Positions 24,398 through 33,900 of a stretch of DNA of 64,000 nucleotides are shown in pieces. The notes below the pieces were generated by a model, which searched no databases, was not told the DNA's origin, and saw only the letters and a list, made by a program, of their open reading frames with translations. The DNA is taken from assembly GCA_010094045.1 (NCBI GenBank), contig ML986603.1, positions 368,870-432,869 on the forward strand, read 5' to 3'. Each line of letters begins with the position of its first letter. The stretch's first letter is position 1. Source of the DNA: Lojkania enalia. Its lineage: Eukaryota; Ascomycota; Dothideomycetes; Pleosporales. The translations under genes were made by a program, and so were the position numbers.

Positions 24398-26567
24398 ATG
24401 CTACTTAGTATCGTGTTCCTTCCTGAGTTCACGGAAGGCTGCGACGAATTACGGGAAGGGGCGGCCTGGCCACTGACGGTTTTACCGAAAGAGTTCCCCG
24501 AGGCCAAGATTACTGTCTATACATACAATATCACGGATGTGAAGGGTCTGTGTGACATTTTGGACCAGGGAAGGTTGCAAAAATGCGCAGAAGACCTATT
24601 GAGCAAGTTCGCTCTGTTCAGGAACCCTTCCAGCGAGGGTTTAAGTACTCAGCCTATCATCTTTTTTGCTCATGGCTTCGGGGGTTTAGTTTATGAACAG
24701 GTGAGCTCAAAAGCTGCTGGAGTCTGAGATATACGGCCGGTAAACTAACGTGCACAATGCTTCAGGCTGTGAAGATGGCAGGTGAAGCCGGACAGTCTGG
24801 GCCGCCTCAGCCACGGTTCAACTGGCCCCTCACACCTCAACACACCGTCTTCCTTCTCGACACGCCTCATTTTGGCGCCGGCCTTGCAGAGTGGGCTATT
24901 ATGTGCGCAAGACGTCTCGGGATTAGCCAGCAGCAGCCGTGGACAGAACTTTCTGGGGCGTTGAATACAATTACAGATATGCAGGCCGCGTTTCGAACCA
25001 CTATACGAGAATCAGTGCATATCAGAATCGGTGGCTGCTTCGCAACGATGCCAGATGTTAGCAACAAGCTTGTGGGTGCATAAACTCCGAGTGAGAACCG
25101 AGATGCAAGTAGTGACTTGATTGTAGATGTTGTCCCCAGAATGGGCCATCCTCCCCGACTTCGAAGCCATCCCTGTAGCTAGTAGCCATTTCGACATGAT
25201 GAGAGTCCGAACAAATGATAAGGCTATGAGAGAAATTTTGGACCTGTCTCGCATGTGGATAGATGAGCTAGTTGAAGGGACTGCTCGCTTTACACCAAGC
25301 GGCTATAATCCCCGCGAGGTACTTGAAAGGGTATTTGAATTCTCTGAATCTCATGAATCGCGGTCAATCGTGAAACAGAAGCTATTACCCCATTCATAAG
25401 TGGAAAACGGTCCGCTGACTGAGAATCGCAGGCTGTGAATAGCACAGAGCAGCCAACCAAGGACAAGTTCATTAAAAAGGTTGCCAAATGTATCGAAGAT
25501 AGTTTCGTACTAAATTTCTTCTTTGGAGTGAATGCAGACTTTATACGAGACTTAGCCTGGAAGGCTGCCGACTTAGAGGAGGACCCGAACACGGCCCTCG
25601 GCGACAAAGACGTTTTGCCTCACATGATCAAGGTGTCTTTGCATCAACAAGTTATCTACTGTGGTAAGTCGTCTCGAGTACAAGCGCAGTATTCACAGTT
25701 TCCTTATTTGCTCAAACCTAACAACCCCATAGATGACAGTAGCTCAATGGCGCAAGACGACCATTGGTATTACCAGAAGAAACTCGTCGAACAAATTACT
25801 AAGATCACAACGCGGATCCTCCCCGAGGGTGAAGGTGTTGCGCTGCGCTTCATCAACCAGAATGTGCGCGGCTCCTCCAATCTCACCCTCGAGGATATTG
25901 TAGAGATCATGGATAACATGCGGCCCGGGGGCAATTCTATGATTGGCACAAACCTAAGATCTAAAATCCTAGAGCCGCTAGTCTATAGCAAGATCAATGC
26001 TAAAAACCTCGAAAGGCCGCTGCTCATCTTTATCATCACTGACGGCGCACCTCAGGGTGAAAGAAAGTTAGAGCTTTTTCACGCTATCTTGGAGTGCAGT
26101 GAAAGGCTACAAGAGGCTAGATACCCTCGCGGAAGTGCGTGCCTCATACTCAATTCTCTCTTTCCGGCCTAGTAGCCTTCCCGCAGTGTCATCTGCTGAC
26201 CATATCAATCCACAGGTGTGAAGTTTATGATTGGCCAGATTGGGTCAGACCCAGAAGCTACGAACTTTCTAGAATCCTTAAGACGCAATACGGATATTGG
26301 CCCAGAAGTTTTCGTTACTACGGGTAGGCCCCCTGTCCAGCTTCATACACCAAATATCATATTTACTAACACATTGAAGATAAGCTTGATGCAAATTTTG
26401 CAGCCTTGCACGGAAATGATCGAGAGCTAGACCGATGGGTGAGCATTAGCTTTGTTCCTCTACTCTGGGTTCTATCACTAGTTGCGGTGTTGCTAATTTG
26501 TTCTCTTTTTTAGCTAATTGAGACCTTGTTCTCACCCTTTGAGGAGCCTGAAACTAAGAAGTACTAA
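24398..26567 (+). CDS. Serine-hydrolase-like and von Willebrand A fusion protein
   Basis: Exons 24,398-24,700, 24,766-25,071, 25,127-~25,369, 25,432-25,663, 25,733-26,134, 26,216-26,323, 26,380-26,438 and 26,514-26,567 give about 568 residues. The N-terminal half resembles fungal DUF676/LipA-type hydrolases often found before NACHT or ankyrin domains: WPLTVLPKEFPEAKI, an elbow at residues 91-96, LLDTPHFGAG, and SSHFDMMRV near its end. The elbow reads AHGFGG, so the serine position is glycine and catalysis is doubtful. The C-terminal half is a vWA domain with an intact metal site: DxSxS at 362-366 (DDSSS), a Thr in MIGTNL, and ITDGAP. The third intron end is ambiguous; GT donors at 25,319, 25,331 and 25,370 all keep frame. 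No ATG suits a separate vWA gene, which favours a fusion. The 5' end is uncertain; an upstream exon is possible. Confidence 0.7.
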
Positions 26568-29255
26568 AATGCATGGCTTGACATCTGTTGACTTTGCGGT
26601 CTATTGGTGGATTATGGTGTTGGCACTATATATCCAACCCCAGGCTGCAAAGCAGGAAGTTAAGAGTGTTAAAGAGCGCTATCTGACTTTCAGCCGCACA
26701 TATATTTGTTGGTGGACAACTAAATTAGGATGGTCGATTCATTTTGTTCTCTCGAACTACAGTCTAGTGCTCTATTTACGTATTGTCACATTACTACATA
26801 TGCATTATGGGCTAATGGATATTTCAGTACCTCTAGCTTCTTAATGTCTGAGATCTATTACATCTCTTGCTATGTACCAGTAGGTTCTTCCAGGCAGAAC
26901 CCTAACATTGTCACGGCTTTGCATACATAGTAGTTTGGGATCAATCTAACAATCGAAACATTGCGCCTTTTTTGCACTGTTAGCGCAGTGAGAGAAATTG
27001 GGCACATCCATTCTGTTACAGGCCATTATTATCCATCAGTATCTCAGAACCGTCCGTGTCCCAAAACCGCTAGTATCTATGACCGTCAACACTGCCCTAC
27101 CATTCTCCTTCCTCTAGACCCTTTATGGATTGACCTTCTGTGTCTAAAGGGATTCGTGGACTGGTTCTATGTAGTCTCTGGGGATTTATTGTGTAGAGAC
27201 GGTTTAATAGCGTGATGGTGTTTCCGTGGGAAACGTGATTGTTCAGCCAGAGGTTGGTGATCAAGCTATGCACGAAGTAGTTCAAAACGTGTAAAACTCA
27301 TATATTCGGGGAAAGTCTAGGAAGATCGTCCGGGTGCGGGACACTTAATCGACTGGGTCTTCTGTAGCAAAAACATGTAGTGAATAATGGTCTTGCGCAA
27401 ATATATGTGAATTGGAAATACTAACCTAGATTAGTACGTAATTGGAAAAGGTGTGGTCCATCGCTTTATTTTATTTAACTCTCACCCTTCTTAAACGATT
27501 CAAGAATTTGACGTTATCGTAATCATTAAAGGGGCACTTAAATGTATGAAGAAGCCGAGCTCGGAGCTGGCAACTTTTATCAGCAGAACGGACATCGGAA
27601 AGATTTAACGTTACAGTAAGCAGCAATGGATGGACTATAGCAGGTACAACACTAGACTCGGGCAAGCTGCCTCGCTAGCGCTCTCGACTGCAAGCGTTTA
27701 AAGATATTCAAAGCAAGATTACTATCCAAGATATTGTGCCAGCCGTCGTGCTAAATTTATGCTAATACCGGTTCTAGCGGTCGCTGGTAAAAGACCCGTG
27801 TAGCGTCTACTTACACGTTTCAGAAGACAAGGTTACCAGTACGTGCTCACCGGATCAATCCTTACGAAGTCTCTCAGTGTTCTTCGGATTGGCCTATTTA
27901 ATGGGGTTATTTATGTGTTAATTTTATCCTTTGATTCTATTTAAGAGATCAAATATGACTTCCCCTTGACTACGACAGGTCTATCTTACTTTCATCTCGG
28001 ACTTGATAGCCTCCTGGGGTGAGCAATCAGTCCACGGATCTCTAGGTATTTTATTCCTCTATAGTCTCATATTGATCCTCCCATTCTAGAAGTCTCCTAA
28101 GCATTCGTTTCCGGCTGTATCTGTACCAGGAGAAATAATAGTCCACGTACGTCGTGACAATCCGATATAGAGTACATGTGCATTTCGACACAGCTATAGA
28201 TGAGATTTTGTACTTGATGCAGGATCCACTTTACCCATATAAAGAACCGTGCAAACTCCGGTTCGACCCAGACGAAGGTATCACACTGCAATGTGTCAAA
28301 CGAAATGCATAAGACTAATATTCAGAACCTTCAGGATGTTGAGTGTAATTTCGCGTTAGAGAATAATGGTTTGACGTAGCTTCCACGCTATTTCTCTCTA
28401 GCAGCGGCTGAATTCAATTATCCACAGAGGGGTAATCTGGATATAGTATTGTGTAGTTCATCATTAAGCAAAACTCGACGCTCCAAAAGACATCAAAATC
28501 ACTGGAGAACCATCTAGACAAGTGCATCCAAGGTCAAAAATTACATTTCCCCTAGGGCAGCACTGTCGTTAGAAACTTCTCGCTGCATGAATGCTAGTAT
28601 TTCTGTTTGGAACGAGAAGTTTCAATACACATGGATGTGATTAGCAATAGATAGCCGGCATTGTATGGCTAGACACTGAGAGCGATTTAGGTCGGGATGA
28701 ATATGTCCCCTAGTAGAACTCTGCTCTTCATTGCGAGAGCTACGAAACTCAGTTCATCCCTACCATTCAGCATCGTCCCGGTGCCGGTTCAAGTGGCTAA
28801 CACCGGTCCGAGTTCGTTGACACAAAGCCTAGGACACTGATATAATCAGACGAGAATTGGATGCGGATGACGACGTGGAGAAGAAATCTGGTAAATAGAA
28901 AGGACTCTTAAGAGCCTACTTGATCCCTCCCCTGTTCACGTACGCTGGCATAAGGCGCAAGGCCTGGCTAAAGAAATAACTTGATAATTATTAAATTTCT
29001 CTGCGCTGGCTTCCGTGTAACTTGTGCGTTAATGCAAGATCAGCAGCAAAAGACTGTAGGACACTAAAACCGCAAAATTTCATTGTTTAATGAAACTCAA
29101 AGGCTGGGCGCTAAGTAAGCCGAGGGCGGTGGAAAAGTGTTCTAATTACTTAGATGTAGAGCAAATGACAGTATCAGTATCCCTACTTGCCGAATTTACA
29201 ATATACAAAACTTTTACTTATCTTATTACCTCCTTTTCCCTCGTAAACCAGCCTT
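26568..29255. other. Long intergenic interval, nothing recognised
   Basis: About 2.7 kb between the ends of two convergent genes. Composition is normal and not RIP-like. Frames of 62-108 codons occur (for example around 26,518-26,844 and 27,097-27,285), without family resemblance or splice-supported extension. One 11-bp inverted repeat is noted at 28,572-28,623. No tRNA fold was found. Confidence 0.55.
28572..28623. repeat. 11-bp perfect inverted repeat
   Basis: GAAACTTCTCG at 28,572-28,582 is matched by its exact reverse complement at 28,613-28,623, leaving a 30-nt loop. It stands alone in noncoding DNA; a structured RNA, a protein site or chance are all possible. Confidence 0.4.
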
Positions 29256-31307
29256 CTACCTTTGTGGCCAATTCCATATCTCATTCCACCGCTTAGAGCT
29301 AAGTTTCACCGGACCATTGAACCTGCCAAACCGCGGCGGTCCTGTTCCTGGCTCTGGCAGACACACCCACTCCCGAATGCATCCAGGAACTTCCTGTTTA
29401 CTATGACTGACACATAGAAATGCCTGGTGATCTTGTAACCCAGGAACTACAGCCTCTCCTTTCTTCGCGATCTCGCTCTCTACGGGCCTAGGACCACCTT
29501 CCGTATAATGCAACGCCATGCTATCACCTTTGCTCAGGAACAGCAAGCAGGCGTCCCGTGTAAGGTCATCCATGCCGCTAAATGCCTCGTCTAAGATTAC
29601 GATATCTGGATTGCGGATCGTGGCTCGTAGGAAAAGGAGGACGCGTTGGGCGGAGAAGGATATTTCACCAAACATGAAGTGCGTCGCCCAGTCTAGATTG
29701 CCGCTAGAGGTTTCGCTATCTTTGAGAAGAGGGTTGAGTTCGGCCTCGAACCATTTTAGGCATGCATTGACACGTTTGGAAGCTTCGTCTGTGAGTCGAG
29801 GTTTCGTGATGGGCGTGTCGCTCCATGCTGATTCTAATGTTCGCCTTATGGAAAGATGTTTGGGGAAAAGAGCATGGACTTCGGGAGAAGAATGGCCCAT
29901 GCGAGATTGAATGTCGAAGATTGTTATACCGGGTGTGCCCGGAGAAGGAAGTCGTGAGCGTTGGAAGATGCGAACGGGCGCGGAGTAGGTCTGAGGGTGG
30001 TCAGAAGTAACAAGACTAAGGAATGTTGTCTTTCCAGAACCATTCGCTCCAAAGATGCCCCATCGTTCGCCTCGTCGGATGGTGCACCACAGACCATCTT
30101 TCTTAAATCCATCAACGTCTTGCTGCCAGTCGCCAAGAACGGCATTAGCACCGTACTTTATGCGTACACCTTCCATTTCCACCACCGGTTCGCCAACGGT
30201 AGGTTCCGAATCATCGAACTTCTCATACCCATCCTGACTCAAGACTGGACCGCTAGTAGATTCTCCCTGTGCTTCAGTGCTGTCGACTTCGAAGTCTCCC
30301 CTTTCCGAGAGATGACGGCTCACTTCCCTAATCTCCACTAACTTCGGGTCAAGGTCAAGTTGTACTCCATTCTTCTTGATAGACTTCTCCACATCCTCGT
30401 ATTCCTTCTTCAAATACTTATAAACTCCTTCCTTGGGGCCAAGAACATCCACCTTCCCATCCTCTCCCGCATACACAATATGCGTAATCCACTCCGGAAT
30501 AACATCCTGCGGCCTCAAACTCAACACTATCCTCGGCGCATTTGCCTCCGCTAGCCGATGCAGGACATGAGAGATGTGCTGCGACACAAAAGGATCTAAG
30601 CCAATAAACGGCGCATCCAAACACAAAACTTCCGGCCCCGTCAACAGCGCTTTCCCGATCCTCGCCCTCCTACTCTGCCCGTTGCTTAACGTGCTAACCG
30701 GCCTCGTGAGGAATTTCTCCAGTTCTAGATCCCGGACGACTTTGAGCATGACCTCTTTCTCCGGCGTCTTCTCTCTGATCAATTCCTCCCCAGGATTCAT
30801 GGACGTGATGCCGGTCAAGTACTGCGCGAGCGTGAAATCCGATTCCCCGACCCGGCTCTCGTACCTCGCGCTCAGGTAGGCGCCACCGAAGGCCTTACGC
30901 TCCACATCGAAGCCCACATACTCAATTGCGCGTTCCGGGAAACGGAGTCTGGGGTTCTTGACCCTGATCTCGTCGGAGAGAAGGTATGGATACGAGCGAG
31001 CGGTTGGCGGAAGGCAAATATATTGGCCCCTCAGGATTTGCAAGAAAACGGTACGGATGCTCGACGAGGGGGAAAGGATAGCCCAATGCTGATTCGGCGT
31101 CGAGAAGGACGGCAATGATAGCGTCAAACCAGAGAATAACGGGGGATTGGGCGGTGCATCTTGTCCTGGCACCGGCCTCGATGCTGGATGTTGGCGGTAG
31201 AATGTCCCATTCTTTATCCTCACAATGGGCTCAGAGCGCAAGCTTCTAGTAGTGTGCAGTTGGCGGCATTGTGTCGCTGCGGAGAATCGGTTGGGTGTTC
31301 TTTGCAT
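29256..31307 (-). CDS. Tandem ABC ATPase without membrane domains, likely mitochondrial
   Basis: A single exon encodes 683 residues with two ABC nucleotide-binding domains and no transmembrane segments, like yeast YDR061W and bacterial ModF-type proteins. Residues 1-25 are rich in Arg, Ser and Thr and lack acidic residues, as in a mitochondrial presequence. The first domain has a clear signature LSNGQ (207-211) and Walker B LCLDAPFIGLD (228-238), but the Walker A position near 75-92 has no GxxGxGKS/T. The second domain has a perfect Walker A GANGSGKTT (420-428) and Walker B ILDEAFSGMDD (571-581), but its signature near 549-556 is FSAQR rather than LSGGQ. One composite ATP site (Walker motifs of half 2 with signature of half 1) should remain. 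Function of this family is unknown to me. It is divergent from a small + strand gene. Confidence 0.9.
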   Translation of the reverse strand: MQRTPNRFSAATQCRQLHTTRSLRSEPIVRIKNGTFYRQHPASRPVPGQDAPPNPPLFSGLTLSLPSFSTPNQHWAILSPSSSIRTVFLQILRGQYICLPPTARSYPYLLSDEIRVKNPRLRFPERAIEYVGFDVERKAFGGAYLSARYESRVGESDFTLAQYLTGITSMNPGEELIREKTPEKEVMLKVVRDLELEKFLTRPVSTLSNGQSRRARIGKALLTGPEVLCLDAPFIGLDPFVSQHISHVLHRLAEANAPRIVLSLRPQDVIPEWITHIVYAGEDGKVDVLGPKEGVYKYLKKEYEDVEKSIKKNGVQLDLDPKLVEIREVSRHLSERGDFEVDSTEAQGESTSGPVLSQDGYEKFDDSEPTVGEPVVEMEGVRIKYGANAVLGDWQQDVDGFKKDGLWCTIRRGERWGIFGANGSGKTTFLSLVTSDHPQTYSAPVRIFQRSRLPSPGTPGITIFDIQSRMGHSSPEVHALFPKHLSIRRTLESAWSDTPITKPRLTDEASKRVNACLKWFEAELNPLLKDSETSSGNLDWATHFMFGEISFSAQRVLLFLRATIRNPDIVILDEAFSGMDDLTRDACLLFLSKGDSMALHYTEGGPRPVESEIAKKGEAVVPGLQDHQAFLCVSHSKQEVPGCIREWVCLPEPGTGPPRFGRFNGPVKLSSKRWNEIWNWPQR

Positions 31308-31641
31308 GTCGAGGTGATGGGTGTGGGACAGTTGATATGAGGTCTATGATGACTTTCTGCACGATTGGAAAATATGGTCTGCCGTATACACACGCCCCCG
31401 GTCGCGGAATTAGGCCCCCGCGGGTATGACGTTTCGCTTGCACTTGCTTGCTTGCTTGCATGCTCCTCTCGCTCGTGCTCGTCGGCGTTTTTACCGAGGA
31501 ATGGGGCGGTCCCGCTCCGTATGCAAGACTTTAATAAGAGCCTGAATGAACAAGGTGTTCTGGCAATGCTTCCTGCACTGCAGCCCTCGCGGCCAAAGGT
31601 CAGAGCCATGCATTCCCCTACCGTCTCCCAAACCTAATAAC
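31308..31641. promoter_or_regulatory. Divergent promoter interval
   Basis: This ~334-bp interval lies between the ABC ATPase start (-) and the likely start of the small proline-rich gene (+). It contains a GCTTGCTTGCTTGCTTGCAT run at 31,443-31,462. No specific factor site is claimed. Confidence 0.4.
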
Positions 31642-32022
31642 ATGAAGCTCCAGACGGACCAGCGACCTAGTCGCCCTCCGAAGCAGCAATCGCGCTCCAC
31701 AGTGACCTCGGCACCGGACCCGCAATCTCTCCCAAGTTCATCTACTGCGACGCACTTGCAGACAGCAGCGCAGCCCTCGCGACCGCCAAGCGCAGCGTCT
31801 TTTTTCAAGCCCCGGTCGCAGATCGAGGCAATGCCTCCCCTCGCTATGCTTCCGCCACGGAACCTATATGATAGTGCGGTTAGACACCCTGTCTTCTTCA
31901 CGGAGCAGCTGAGGAAGCCCCCGTTTCCGATGCCAGATATGGGGAGTCAGGGGTGGAGCCCTGTGGCGAATGGCTATATCATGGAGAAGAAAAAGGCGGG
32001 CGGTCCTCAGACAAAGCTATGA
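31642..32022 (+). CDS. Small proline/serine-rich hypothetical protein
   Basis: A 126-residue frame starting at 31,642; an in-frame ATG at 31,546 would extend it to 158. The first ~75 residues are Pro/Ser/Gln-rich and low complexity. The C-terminal third is more protein-like: NLYDSAVRHPVFFTEQL, then MPDMGSQGWSP and a basic end KKKAGGPQTKL. I do not recognise the family. The later ATG was preferred because the upstream residues look like translated leader. Support is compositional, plus a position between divergent and convergent neighbours (ABC ATPase, FAD1) that otherwise leaves a gap. It could be a spurious frame. Confidence 0.45.
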   Translation: MKLQTDQRPSRPPKQQSRSTVTSAPDPQSLPSSSTATHLQTAAQPSRPPSAASFFKPRSQIEAMPPLAMLPPRNLYDSAVRHPVFFTEQLRKPPFPMPDMGSQGWSPVANGYIMEKKKAGGPQTKL

Positions 32023-32318
32023 AGGCATCAAGGCATAGGAGGAAACGCTCGATTTGCATCTGGGCGGTGTTAGGCGTTTGGAGTGTGAAGCTAATGTGGC
32101 ATCCTCCACGAGCAACCTTCGCGGGGATATATGGGCAAAAGCCGAGCAAGTAATGTTTGTTTCCTTGCGGCTATTGATATCTAAATGTCCTCTATTTCGT
32201 ATTGTCAAGGCTTGCGAATATGAATGCTCCGAAGCGCCCAATATGCTCATCCAGATGTGACGCAAACATGCGTATCCAATATCAGCTCTAGATTACAGTC
32301 AAGCCTGCTACGCTTGTC

Positions 32319-33300
32319 TTATTTATCTCTCCCCAGCCGCTCCTCATAGTCATCAATGAGCTCATAAGCTGGCCGGAATTTAGGTGTAGTGGTGCCATTT
32401 GCTGTGCCGTTCGGGACGTTGCCTTGCGTGGAGAGCGGTTTCCGAAGTGCGGGGTTAGGGTGTGTATCCCTTGTGCCACCGAGGGAAGTGTACCCACGAT
32501 CATAGAGTATACAGTATGGGATGTTGAGGTGGCGGATAAACTGCAAATGATCAGTCTCTATTCCCGTGCGTGATTATATGATCCTCTCACTGTCCAAATT
32601 TCAACATAGTGCCAATCTATGACGGGATGTATTCGCATAAAATCTGGCCATCCATGATCCGTGCGATCAAAATGGGTTAAATGCTCGCCATGTGGATCCG
32701 TCCGGCGAGTACCAACAAAGATGGCCTTGACTTGCGGAGTATCGTGCAAATAGTCTGCAAACGCGGCTTTCATGGGCTTTGCGTACTCGAGCAGGGAGAG
32801 GGAATATGTCCTCGTGCTGCTTGCGACGAACTCTTCGACCTCAGCGAAAGGATCCGGAGCCTGAATGTATACACATTGGATGGCAGGGTGCTCATTTGTG
32901 TCCGGAGCGGCACGGCTACAGCCTTTCGTGTGGAGAGCGCAGAGGTAGAGAATAAGGAGAACGAGACAGTCCTTTCCACCATTGTAGGCCAGGGAGAGTT
33001 CGGGTAGACTGTTGCGTCTTCTTCAGTGTATGGATTCCTTTGGAGAGCTAGCAGCACCTCTGTGCCCCGCTGCTTCGCGACGTACCTGTACCGATCCAAT
33101 GCCTCCTCTATTACACCCAGCGAGATGCGGGTTTGCTCCTGCACCTGCTTTAGCTTAGGCGACATATCTTTTTCTTCCAGAAACGCAGCGATGCGGTCGT
33201 GTATCTTCCCGCATAAGACGGGGAATGGGAGCTGCTCAGAGTCGGAAACGAGGGGCTCGGCGGGGCCATGGGCGACGTCTTCTTCAATCTTTGCTGTCAT
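32319..33300 (-). CDS. FAD1: FAD synthetase (FMN adenylyltransferase)
   Basis: Three exons, 33,300-33,086, 33,008-32,591 and 32,540-32,319, with introns of 77 and 50 nt, encode 284 residues. The enzyme makes FAD from FMN and ATP and belongs to the PAPS reductase-like fold family, cytosolic in yeast (Fad1). Joining exons 1 and 2 restores DRYSLPELSLAYNGGKDC; the GGKDC loop at residues 82-86 is the pyrophosphate-binding motif. Further landmarks are GTRRTDP (171-177), a conserved aspartate-rich WPDFMRIHP segment, WHYVEIW, and GYTSLGGT followed by HPNPAL. The length is near that of yeast Fad1 (~306). The ATG at 33,300 is preferred over one at 33,516 because the extra 72 residues are unlike the family. 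It is divergent from MET5. Confidence 0.95.
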
Positions 33301-33900
33301 GGCGGTGCGGGAGCTGCGCACTCGGCATGGGATGCAGGAGCGGAGAAATGCGGTGGTATTGCGGGCCTCAAGGCTCCATGGCGGTGGTGAATCTGACTGA
33401 TGTATATGGAACGCCGGGAGGCCGACCGAAGATGGAGGGCTGAAGTGTCCCGAGGTCGGGTTGAGGTACCCTGCAGCATTGTGGCGCATGCAGCGGCCTG
33501 TCCAGTCACGTTGCACGGAGTAAGCGAATCAGCCTCGTCGCAGAGAGAGCGGGGGAAGTTCGTGGCGCAACTCCCTCTCATGTCCATTTCCACCGCGTGC
33601 ACCCAGCCGCAGATGATCGAGAGCACCGGCGGCGCCGTTGAAAACATGCCGTCGCTGCTGAGCACGTCCGGTCACTGTGCCAAAGCAACGACGGATGACT
33701 ACAGGGGCGATTTGACTGGCTCCGGTGTTCTGGCCGAGCCTAATTCGCCGCTACTCCAGCACGCAATTCGGCATGACATCGGGCCCAAAAACCTTTGACT
33801 TGCCGCGTGGATACATTAAAAGATGCCGACACAGGCCCTATTTCATATTCCTACGCCCACTTTCGCTGCTCGCTCGCACCCTACTTGAGTCCAAGCAACC
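33301..33900. promoter_or_regulatory. Divergent promoter, FAD1 / MET5
   Basis: Six hundred bases separate the start codons of FAD1 (-) and MET5 (+). The MET5-proximal 130 bp has an AT-rich patch (ACATTAAAAGATGCC near 33,815) and a pyrimidine-biased leader. A Cys3/MetR-like partial site is listed separately. Frames crossing the interval are not supported. Confidence 0.55.
33773..33782 (+). promoter_or_regulatory. Partial Cys3/MetR-type binding site
   Basis: ATGACATCGG matches the first eight positions of ATGRYRYCAT, the consensus recalled for the Neurospora Cys3 bZIP factor and its Aspergillus counterpart, which activate sulfur-assimilation genes. The last two positions differ. It lies ~119 bp upstream of the MET5 start. 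A single imperfect match is weak evidence. Confidence 0.3.

Noticed and set aside
29090..29296. 68-codon + strand frame near the ABC gene 3' end
   Set aside because: Partly antisense to the ABC ATPase end and without recognisable motifs.
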